Assembly: GCF_008001035.1 (NCBI RefSeq)
Contig: NZ_CP042856.1
Span: forward strand, 1,240,001-1,304,000
DNA length: 64,000 nt
Direction of reading: 5' to 3'
DNA from: Salinibacterium sp. dk2585
GTDB lineage: Bacteria > Actinomycetota > Actinomycetes > Actinomycetales > Microbacteriaceae
A model generated the notes under the pieces. That model was not told where the DNA came from, did no database searches, and saw nothing but the letters and a program-made list of their open reading frames with translations. The stretch's first letter is position 1. Every line of letters starts with the position of its first letter. A program made the translations under genes and the position numbers. Of the stretch, positions 1-6,812 are shown piece after piece.

Positions 1-810
1 ATAGGTCATGTTGATGCCGGAGATCTTGACCTTGGTCACCTCGCCATAGAGAAAGCTGTGGCGCTGTTTCTCGGTGAATTCCGCGATTGGCTTGTCTGCT
101 GGATAGAGGCCGGACTCCGAGAAGCCCTTGACCATCCAGCCGTCGGCCGTGTAGCCCGGCACCATGATGGCGCCTTCGTTGAGGGACTTCGACTCGTCGA
201 CCACCTGCGACAGGTCGATATCGGACACCGCGCCCCTCCCCTCGCAGCGCGGGCACATGCCGCCGAGGTAGATCGCATCCTTCACGATTTTCTTCTCGCC
301 CTTGGGGCCGGTCATCACGCCGCTGGCCTTCTGGGTGGGGATATTGAAGGAGAACGCCGTCGGCCCGCCGATGTACGGCTGCCCCAGACGGCTGAACAGG
401 ATGCGCAGCATCGCGTTCGCGTCGGTCACGGTACCGACCGTGGATCGAGGGTTCGCCCCCAGCCGCTCCTGGTCGACGATGATGGCCGTGGTGAGGCCCT
501 CCAGCACGTCGACATCCGGCCTGGGCACGGACGGCATGAAGCCCTGGACGAATGCGCTGTAGGTCTCGTCGATCATCCGACGCGACTCTGCCGCGATCGT
601 GTCGAAGACGAGAGAACTCTTGCCCGAGCCAGAGACGCCCGTGAACACCGTGAGGCGGCGCTTGGGGATCTCGACGCTGACGTCCTTGAGGTTGTTCTCC
701 CGCGCTCCGCGGACACGGATCACATCGTGGGTATCGGCGATGTGCTCGGCGGCTGAGACCTCTGTGTCTTGGTTCTCCACGACTGCGATGCTGTCACGAA
801 CGACAGACAT
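1..810 (-). CDS. UvrA-like excinuclease ABC subunit A paralogue (N-terminal part, cut by window edge)
   Basis: The first 270 codons are visible, starting at ATG 808-810, and the frame is still open at base 1. Residues near 50 carry a UvrA-type Walker A (GVSGSGKSS) within a stretch typical of UvrA ATPase I (RGARENNLKDVSVEIPK). A CPRCEGRG zinc-finger-like segment lies further in, as in UvrA. The spacing and the sequence around the finger look like the shorter UvrA paralogues (UvrA2 or drug-resistance type) rather than canonical UvrA; this is an inference from the N-terminus only. Such proteins are cytosolic ATPases linked to DNA-damage or drug tolerance. It starts 15 nt from the SDR gene stop, so the two may not be co-transcribed. 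Confidence 0.85.
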   Translation of the reverse strand, partial: MSVVRDSIAVVENQDTEVSAAEHIADTHDVIRVRGARENNLKDVSVEIPKRRLTVFTGVSGSGKSSLVFDTIAAESRRMIDETYSAFVQGFMPSVPRPDVDVLEGLTTAIIVDQERLGANPRSTVGTVTDANAMLRILFSRLGQPYIGGPTAFSFNIPTQKASGVMTGPKGEKKIVKDAIYLGGMCPRCEGRGAVSDIDLSQVVDESKSLNEGAIMVPGYTADGWMVKGFSESGLYPADKPIAEFTEKQRHSFLYGEVTKVKISGINMTY

Positions 811-824
811 CGCACAGTGCGAAG

Positions 825-1586
825 TCAGCCGGTGAAGTCGCTCAGGTCTCCCACATAGCGCGTGTTGTCCCCGGGCACGGGGTCAACGGCCGCCGAGGCG
901 ACCTCGGCCGCGAACTCGTTGACGTTGTAGAGCTTGCCGGCCGCTTCCTTGCGCGCGCTGATCGCGCCCGGGTTGGCACGCTCGAGCAGGGTCGCCGTGA
1001 TGGTGCCCTCGATCATGTCGCCCGAGACGACGACGAAGCCGATGTTTCGCTCTTCCAGCTGCGGGATCATCGCACGGAGGGCATCTTCGCCCGCCCGCTT
1101 GCTCAGGGCCACCTGCTCGTACTCGGGCATCGTGGGCACGGTCTTGATGAAGTGGGCCTGGTGGCTCGTGACGAAGACGACGCGTGCGCCCTCATCGAGC
1201 ACGTCGAGTGCCGCCTCGAGCAGCTGTACCTGGGCGTCGCGGTTGAGGCGCATGGCGTAGTCCTCCGCCATGCCGGACTCCATGCCGCCGGACGCATTCA
1301 TGACGAGGATGTCGAGGCCACCGAACTCCTCGCGGATGCGGGCGAACATCTGCGCGAGCGAGGCCGGGTCGGTGAGGTCGGCACCGATCGCGATGGCCTC
1401 TCCCCCGGCCGACTGGATCTTCTCGACCAGCTGAAGCGCCCGCTTCTCCTTGTTGCGGAAGTTGACGACGACGCGCGCGCCGGCTTCGGCCAGCATCGTC
1501 ACGGTGTCGGCTCCGATGCCACGGGACGAGCCCGTGACGAGGGCACGCTTGCCCGCGAGAGATCCGGCTGCAAGGGGGTTGGTCAC
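825..1586 (-). CDS. SDR family oxidoreductase
   Basis: This is a 253-aa short-chain dehydrogenase/reductase. The GTG start at 1584-1586 is preceded by GAGGAG about 7 nt upstream; a longer open frame exists but lacks a ribosome site. Residues 10-25 give the Rossmann NAD(P) motif (TGSSRGIG), and a later MNASGG corresponds to the NNAG motif. The catalytic region is unusual: the expected Y-x3-K is not seen, because the Lys in LSK is preceded by Val at the -4 position, while a Tyr (PEYEQ) lies 7 residues before the Lys. This pattern, with a TSHQAH serine segment, is recalled from an actinobacterial SDR subgroup. The substrate is unknown. Confidence 0.88.
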   Translation of the reverse strand: MTNPLAAGSLAGKRALVTGSSRGIGADTVTMLAEAGARVVVNFRNKEKRALQLVEKIQSAGGEAIAIGADLTDPASLAQMFARIREEFGGLDILVMNASGGMESGMAEDYAMRLNRDAQVQLLEAALDVLDEGARVVFVTSHQAHFIKTVPTMPEYEQVALSKRAGEDALRAMIPQLEERNIGFVVVSGDMIEGTITATLLERANPGAISARKEAAGKLYNVNEFAAEVASAAVDPVPGDNTRYVGDLSDFTG

Positions 1587-1750
1587 GAGTGGCTCCTCGG
1601 TCGTCGGGGGTGGCGCGGTCGCCCCCACGACAATAGCAACTGTCGCGACAGCGGCCGTCGGCTCGAAGACCGTGCTGCGGCATCCGCACGGCAGCCATGT
1701 CCGGTGGTAGTTTCGGTACACAGACCCGACCCCGCAAGGAGCCGAAGCCC

Positions 1751-2233
1751 ATGGACGTGCTGTTCGTCGACCTGACCCAGTACATCTGGATTGTCTGGCT
1801 CGTGTTCATCCTGATCGCGGTCATTATCGAGCTCATCACGCTCGAGTTCACCTTCTTGATGATTGCCGCGGGGAGCCTCGGTGGCCTCGGCGCAAACCTC
1901 TTGGGCGCCCCCTGGTGGGTACAGATTGCCGTGGCCGCCATCCTGTCGGTGCTCCTGATCCTGTTGATCCGTCCCGTACTGTTGCGCCGACTCCGGCGCG
2001 GTGAGGACACCACTCCGAGCAACATCGATGCCCTCATGGGCATGGACGGTCGCGTCGTGATCGCGATCGGCGATTCCCCCGGGCAGGTCAAGCTTGCCAA
2101 CGGCGAGGTCTGGACCAGCCGCCTCTCCGCTCTTACCGAACACCGTGTCGTCGCGGAAGGCGAACGGGTTGTCGTCACCGCCATCGAGGGGTCGACGGCC
2201 GTCGTCGTCCCCGTTGAGAGGAACCAAGGATGA
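1751..2233 (+). CDS. NfeD-like membrane protein
   Basis: 160 aa. The ATG at 1751 has AAGGAG about 9 nt upstream; earlier in-frame starts lack one. Residues 8-75 hold three hydrophobic helices, and the C-terminal 75 residues form a small beta-rich domain (GMDGRVVIAIGD...GQVKLANGEVW) matching the OB-fold of NfeD C-terminal domains. NfeD proteins partner with SPFH/stomatin proteins, and here the stop overlaps the start of an SPFH gene by 4 nt, which is the classic pairing. The likely role is membrane microdomain organisation or quality control of membrane proteins. Confidence 0.9.
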   Translation: MDVLFVDLTQYIWIVWLVFILIAVIIELITLEFTFLMIAAGSLGGLGANLLGAPWWVQIAVAAILSVLLILLIRPVLLRRLRRGEDTTPSNIDALMGMDGRVVIAIGDSPGQVKLANGEVWTSRLSALTEHRVVAEGERVVVTAIEGSTAVVVPVERNQG

Positions 2234-3150
2234 ACACCTTCGCCGATTCCATCGGGCAGCTCTTCGTCGCCGCCCTCCTGGTCGTACTGGGCGTCTTCGT
2301 CGTCGTCGTGCTGTTCAGGTCCATCCGGATCGTGCCGCAGGCAACGGCGGGCATCGTGGAACGTCTCGGGCGCTACCACAAGACGCTGCAGCCGGGCCTG
2401 AACATCCTCGTGCCGTTCATCGACCGTATGCGGCCGTTGATCGACATGCGCGAGCAGGTCGTATCGTTCCCGCCCCAGCCGGTCATCACGGAGGACAACC
2501 TCGTCGTCTCGATCGACACGGTCGTCTATTTCCAGGTGACGGATGCCCGTGCCGCGACCTATGAGATCGCGAATTACCTCGGTGCGGTCGAGCAGCTGAC
2601 CACGACGACGCTCCGCAACGTCGTGGGCGGCCTGAACCTCGAGGAAGCGCTGACGAGCCGCGACAACATCAACGGCCAGCTCCGCATCGTGCTCGACGAG
2701 GCAACCGGCAAGTGGGGCATCCGCGTCGGACGTGTCGAGCTCAAGGCCATCGACCCGCCCCTCTCGATCCAGGACTCGATGGAGAAGCAGATGCGCGCCG
2801 AGCGCGACCGTCGCGCGCAGATCCTCACGGCTGAGGGAACCAAGCAGGCGGCGATCCTCGAGGCTGAGGGTGCACGCCAGGCGGCGATCCTGACGGCTGA
2901 GGGTGAGGCCAAGGCGGCCGTGCTGCGCGCCCAGGGCGAATCGGAGGCGATCACGACTGTCTTCAAGGCGATCCACGAGGGTAATCCTGACGGCCCCCTC
3001 CTCGCCTACCAGTACCTGCAGACGCTGCCCAAGATCGCGGAGGGTGAGGCGAGCAAGCTGTGGATCATCCCGTCCGAGTTGACCGAGTCGCTCAAGGGCA
3101 TCGCGGCGGGCTTCGCGGGGGGTCGCGCACCGAGCGGGCCGGGTGCCTAG
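2230..3150 (+). CDS. SPFH/Band 7 (stomatin-like) membrane protein
   Basis: 306 aa. One N-terminal transmembrane helix (residues 10-30) is followed by an SPFH domain (GIVERLGRYHKTLQPGLN, then VVSIDTVVYFQV) and a long Ala/Glu-rich coiled coil with repeated AAIL-AEG units around residues 195-240, typical of stomatin, HflK/C and QmcA relatives. It is predicted to oligomerise at the inner face of the membrane and to act with the NfeD-like protein encoded immediately upstream (ATGA overlap). A C-terminal Gly/Pro tail follows. Confidence 0.92.
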   Translation: MNTFADSIGQLFVAALLVVLGVFVVVVLFRSIRIVPQATAGIVERLGRYHKTLQPGLNILVPFIDRMRPLIDMREQVVSFPPQPVITEDNLVVSIDTVVYFQVTDARAATYEIANYLGAVEQLTTTTLRNVVGGLNLEEALTSRDNINGQLRIVLDEATGKWGIRVGRVELKAIDPPLSIQDSMEKQMRAERDRRAQILTAEGTKQAAILEAEGARQAAILTAEGEAKAAVLRAQGESEAITTVFKAIHEGNPDGPLLAYQYLQTLPKIAEGEASKLWIIPSELTESLKGIAAGFAGGRAPSGPGA

Positions 3151-3928
3151 CACCGAGCCGTCGTTCTTCGAATCGGCCCTTCCGCGGGTCTTCGCGCACC
3201 GGGGCCTTGCAACCGACGCGCCGGAGAACACGCTTCTCGCATTCCTGAAGGCGCTCAGCGCGGGCGCAACGCACCTCGAGACCGATGTGCACGCCTCCGC
3301 TGACGGAGTTGCGGTCATCAGCCACGACGCCGACCTCAGGCGCCTCGCTGAGCGTGACGTGCGCGTCGAGCAGCTGACGATGGCCGAACTGCGGCGCGTC
3401 GACCTGGGTGAAGGCCAGGCCTTCTGCAGCCTCGCCGAGGCGCTCGATGCCTTCCCGACGGCGTGCTTCAACGTCGACATCAAGGCAGCCGCTGCGGTCG
3501 ATCCCGTCGTCGCGGCTGTGCGGGATGCGAGGGCCGAGCGCCGCGTGCTGCTGGCATCCTTCGACGAGGGGCGCCGCGTGGCGGCGACGTTGCAACTGGA
3601 GGGGGTCGCGACATCCGCGTCTTCGAAGACGGTGGCCGCCGCCCTTCTCGCGGTGCGGATGAGGAGCGGCCGGATGCTCGCCCGCGCGCTCTCGGGAGTG
3701 CATGCCGTGCAGGTGCCCGAGCGCTATGGAAGCGTGCGAGTCGTGACCCGGCGCTTCGTGGACATGGTGCACGCGGCTGGCGTCGAGGTGCACGTCTGGA
3801 CCGTCAACGAGCCGGACGACATGGAGCGCCTCGTCGAGATGGGCGTCGACGGGGTCGTGACCGACCGCGCCGACCTGGCCGTCGAGCGACTCAAGCCCGG
3901 AGGAAAGGGACGAGGCAGCCGTAAGTAG
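3143..3928 (+). CDS. glycerophosphodiester phosphodiesterase
   Basis: 261 aa with a GTG start at 3143 that overlaps the SPFH stop by 8 nt, so it is probably translationally coupled. It has the GDPD signatures: FAHRG near residue 13, the PENT motif, E-TDVH and SHDADLRRL for metal and catalytic histidines, and the C-terminal VWTVNEPDDMERLVEMGVDGVVTDR strand region. It hydrolyses glycerophosphodiesters (for example from lipid turnover) to glycerol-3-phosphate and an alcohol. No signal peptide is visible, so it is probably cytosolic like UgpQ. Confidence 0.93.
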   Translation: MPSTEPSFFESALPRVFAHRGLATDAPENTLLAFLKALSAGATHLETDVHASADGVAVISHDADLRRLAERDVRVEQLTMAELRRVDLGEGQAFCSLAEALDAFPTACFNVDIKAAAAVDPVVAAVRDARAERRVLLASFDEGRRVAATLQLEGVATSASSKTVAAALLAVRMRSGRMLARALSGVHAVQVPERYGSVRVVTRRFVDMVHAAGVEVHVWTVNEPDDMERLVEMGVDGVVTDRADLAVERLKPGGKGRGSRK

Positions 3929-4016
3929 CCTGTGAGCCGGCCGACCTCACCGCCCAGGGAATGAATCTCCCAGCTTGACGGTTTATAACTTGAGCAACGC
4001 GAGGAGGGACCACACA

Positions 4017-4382
4017 ATGGCGGATCGCAGTTTGCGCGGCATGAGGCTCGGATCCCAGAGTCTTCAGAGTGAAGAGGGCGTCACGTTCTCCGCGCGCAAG
4101 AAGAGTACATATCGTTCGGCGGACGGCTCGACCTTCGAGGTCACGTTCGCGGCAGACGCCGAGGTTCCCGCAGTGTGGGAATCGCCGAAGACGGGCGTCG
4201 AAGGCCGACTGGTGGCCGAGGACGGCGAACTCGTCGAACAGGTGCGGGGCGATGAGAAGGTCGCTCGTACCCACTGGGACATGCTCCTGGAGCGGCGCAC
4301 CCGTGCAGAGCTCGAAGAGTTGCTGCAGGAGCGCCTCGACTATCTGCGTGCCCGCAAGGGCCAGCAGAAGATCGGCGCATAG
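4017..4382 (+). CDS. rbpA: RNA polymerase-binding protein RbpA
   Basis: 121 aa. The ATG at 4017 has GAGGAGG about 9 nt upstream; TATAAC at 3984-3989 could be the -10 box. RbpA is an actinobacterial transcription factor that binds the beta-prime subunit and group 1/2 sigma factors and stabilises the open complex. Recognisable parts are the N-terminal tail (ADRSLRGMRLGSQSL), the core (TFEVTFAADAEVPAVWESPKTG) and the C-terminal sigma-interacting helix (RTRAELEELLQERLDYLRARKG). The zinc-ligand cysteines of Streptomyces-type RbpA are absent; the core has no Cys at all. Confidence 0.95.
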   Translation: MADRSLRGMRLGSQSLQSEEGVTFSARKKSTYRSADGSTFEVTFAADAEVPAVWESPKTGVEGRLVAEDGELVEQVRGDEKVARTHWDMLLERRTRAELEELLQERLDYLRARKGQQKIGA

Positions 4383-4400
4383 ACGCCGTCACACACGACG

Positions 4401-4430
4401 AAGGCCCGCGGGTTCGCCCCGCGGGCCTTC
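4401..4430. terminator. bidirectional hairpin terminator between rbpA and ppm1
   Basis: A perfect inverted repeat (AAGGCCCGCGG paired with CCGCGGGCCTT, 7-8 nt loop) lies between the convergent rbpA and polyprenol-mannose synthase genes. The palindrome could serve both strands. No long T tract follows. Confidence 0.75.
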
Positions 4431-4441
4431 TGCATGTGCGC

Positions 4442-5170
4442 TCACCGCAGGGGCGCTCCGCGGCCGAGACGGTGCTGGAGCCCCCAGCCGGTCACCCGGA
4501 TGAGCGCCTCGGCGACGATTCCGATGTGCATCTTCGAGCGTCCGACCGTGCGCTCCTGAAACAGGATCGGATGCTCGGCAACCGTGCATCCGGCTTGCTC
4601 GAGCCGCCACGCCATCTCGACCTGGAAGCAGTAGCCCTGCGACGAAACCCGCTCGAGGTCGAGCATCCGTAACGCGCTCGATCGGTACACCCTGAAGCCA
4701 GCGGTCAGGTCGAGGATGGTGGAGCCAAGCGCGGCGCGCGCGTAGCGATTGCCGAGCCGCGAGACCGCGAGTCGGTGACGTGGCCAGTCGTGCACGCCTC
4801 CCCCGGCGACCCAGCGCGAGCCGATCACGAGGTCGGCTGTCTCAGCCGCGCGCAGCATGGCGGGAAGTTCGGCGGGGTCATGCGAGCCGTCGGCATCGAT
4901 CTCGACGACCCGGTCATAACCGTGGTCGAGGGCGTACTCGAAGCCGGCGCGGTAGGCGGCGCCGAGTCCCTGTTTGTCTGCACGGTGCAGCACGGCCACT
5001 CGCGGGTCCTCGGCCGCGAGTGAGCCCACGATCGCTCCCGTGCCGTCTGGCGAGGCGTCATCGAGCACGAGTACGTGGGCATCCGGAACTGCTGCGTGAA
5101 TGCGCTGGATGATGGCACGGATGCTCGCCGCCTCGTTGTAGGTCGGTACGAGTACGACGGTCTCAGGCAT
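4442..5170 (-). CDS. polyprenol monophosphomannose synthase (Ppm1-type GT2)
   Basis: About 242 aa from ATG 5168-5170; an in-frame GTG at 5191 would add 7 residues. The protein is a GT2 glycosyltransferase with the dolichol-phosphate mannose synthase signature (VLVPTYNEAASI, DDASPDGTG, EIDADGSHDP, GSRWVAGGG, ITLDLTAGFRVYR-like segment, GYCFQVEMAWR). It should transfer mannose from GDP-mannose to polyprenyl phosphate, the donor for lipomannan and protein O-mannosylation. It overlaps the end of lnt. In mycobacteria the Lnt-like and Ppm domains are fused or adjacent, so the linkage here is expected. Confidence 0.93.
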   Translation of the reverse strand: MPETVVLVPTYNEAASIRAIIQRIHAAVPDAHVLVLDDASPDGTGAIVGSLAAEDPRVAVLHRADKQGLGAAYRAGFEYALDHGYDRVVEIDADGSHDPAELPAMLRAAETADLVIGSRWVAGGGVHDWPRHRLAVSRLGNRYARAALGSTILDLTAGFRVYRSSALRMLDLERVSSQGYCFQVEMAWRLEQAGCTVAEHPILFQERTVGRSKMHIGIVAEALIRVTGWGLQHRLGRGAPLR

Positions 5171-6800
5171 CGCGACCATCGTGGTCGCCACGGCTCGCCG
5201 AGGTGCCGCCGCGGGCCCGCCGCAGGGCGACGAATCCCAGCATCGTGACCCCCAGCACGCCGAGACCCGAGACAGTCCACTCGATCGCGCGGCCGATGCT
5301 CGCGGCCGGGGTCACGGTCGTGCTGAGCGGCACCTGTTCGACCATCGCGCCGGGCTCGAAGGTGGGCAGGTCGGCGATCGTGCGGCCGTCGGGCGAGATG
5401 ATCGCGCTCATGCCGACGGTCGAGATGTTGACAACCGAACGGCCGTACTCGATGGCCCGGAGCCTCGCGATCGCGAGCTGCTGCTCGCTCTCCGCACTCT
5501 GGCCGAAGTCTGCGTTGTTCGTCGGGGCGAGGATGATCTCTGCTCCGCCATCGATCATCTCGTGGAGCAACTCGTCGTCGACGATGTCGAAGCAGATTGC
5601 GACTCCCGCCGCAAGGGAATCGCCGTCGGGGAGCGCGATGTCGAGCACATTGGGGCGTTGCCCGAAGGAGTAGTCGCGCGGGATGAGGTCGAAGAGCTCC
5701 GGCGCGAGCGGGTACCAGAAGTCCCGGTCAGGGAGGTATTCCGCGAAGGGAACCGGGTGGATCTTGTCGTACTGGTCGACGTAGCCCTCTCCCGGCTGCC
5801 AGAGCAGGATGCTGTTGAAGGTCTCGTCCTCCGGGCCGTCGGTGATCGTGCCCGCGATGAGCGGCGCATCCATCTCCTCGCTCACGAAGTCGAGGACGGC
5901 CGCCGCCTGGGGGTAGCGCACCGGGTTAAGGTCGGCGGCGTTCTCGGGCCACACAACAAGGTCGACCTCTTCATCGAGGATCGGCACGGTAGCCTGCAGG
6001 TGATCGTCGAGGATCGCGCCGCGCTCGCGCTGCGACCAGAGGCCGGCATCCGCATTGCCCTGCACGGCGGCGACCCGCACCTCCCCCGTGGTGTCGATCG
6101 GCCAGGCCGGCACTACGAGCGCGATGAGCGTGAGCGCTATGGTCGGCGCGATTCGGATGACGCGGAGGAGCACCCTTCCCTGCCCGAGCATGACGATCAC
6201 GGCCTGCAGGAGCATCGCCGCGATCAGGGCGACCACGAAGCTCAGTCCCGCGGCACCCACCCACGCGACGAGTTCGCGGAACGGTCCCTCCGACTGCGAG
6301 AACGAGAGCCGACCCCAGGAGAAACCGCCGTATGGCCAGACGCTGACGATCCCCTCCCTGGCGGTCCACAGACCGGCCAGGACTACGGGAAGGCCGAGGA
6401 GCTGCCAGGCTGGACTAGCGGAGAAGCGGGCACCCCAGCGCCATGCAAGCGAGACCACGACGGCGGCGACGGCGAAGAACAGCGTCTCCACCCCCGCGAG
6501 GGCGAGCCACGGCACCGGGCCGAGGTAGGTCGTGAGCCAGATGATGTGCGTTCCGTAGAAGGCGAAGCCCCCCGCGAGCCCCACGACGAACGCGGCCCCG
6601 ACGCGGGCACCGCGAATCGACCAGAGCAGCAGTGCGGTTGCCGGAATGGCGAGGGGCCACCAGCCGAGGGGCGGGAACGCGCCTGCGAGCATGAAGCCGC
6701 CCGAAATTGCCGCGAGCAGCTGCCACAGCAGCTGCAGGCGTGGGCGCGTGGCGCGAACTCCGTCTGACTCGGGGCCCGCCGGTGTGGGTCGCTGTGTCAC
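5163..6800 (-). CDS. lnt: apolipoprotein N-acyltransferase
   Basis: About 545 aa. The start is uncertain: GTG at 6800 (used here) or TTG at 6809. Six or more N-terminal transmembrane helices (residues 20-225) precede a C-terminal nitrilase-like CN-hydrolase domain. That domain shows the catalytic Glu region (VWPENAADLNP), the Lys (YDKIHPVPFAEYLP) and the Cys (AICFDIVDDE), with LAPTNNADFG and GRSVVNISTVGMSAIISPDGR following. Lnt N-acylates the lipid-modified Cys of lipoproteins in the membrane. Neighbours are ppm1 (downstream, overlapping) and the helY-like helicase upstream. Confidence 0.93.
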   Translation of the reverse strand: MTQRPTPAGPESDGVRATRPRLQLLWQLLAAISGGFMLAGAFPPLGWWPLAIPATALLLWSIRGARVGAAFVVGLAGGFAFYGTHIIWLTTYLGPVPWLALAGVETLFFAVAAVVVSLAWRWGARFSASPAWQLLGLPVVLAGLWTAREGIVSVWPYGGFSWGRLSFSQSEGPFRELVAWVGAAGLSFVVALIAAMLLQAVIVMLGQGRVLLRVIRIAPTIALTLIALVVPAWPIDTTGEVRVAAVQGNADAGLWSQRERGAILDDHLQATVPILDEEVDLVVWPENAADLNPVRYPQAAAVLDFVSEEMDAPLIAGTITDGPEDETFNSILLWQPGEGYVDQYDKIHPVPFAEYLPDRDFWYPLAPELFDLIPRDYSFGQRPNVLDIALPDGDSLAAGVAICFDIVDDELLHEMIDGGAEIILAPTNNADFGQSAESEQQLAIARLRAIEYGRSVVNISTVGMSAIISPDGRTIADLPTFEPGAMVEQVPLSTTVTPAASIGRAIEWTVSGLGVLGVTMLGFVALRRARGGTSASRGDHDGRDA

Positions 6801-6812
6801 CGTTACCAAGCG

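Noticed and set aside
1192-3483. 763-codon minus-strand open frame over nfeD, SPFH and GDPD genes
   Set aside because: It is a high-GC shadow: Arg/Asp/Val-rich, low-complexity translation with no domain, opposite three clear genes.
5181-6767. 528-codon plus-strand frame opposite lnt
   Set aside because: Shadow frame; composition is Arg/Glu/His-rich and no ribosome site precedes it.
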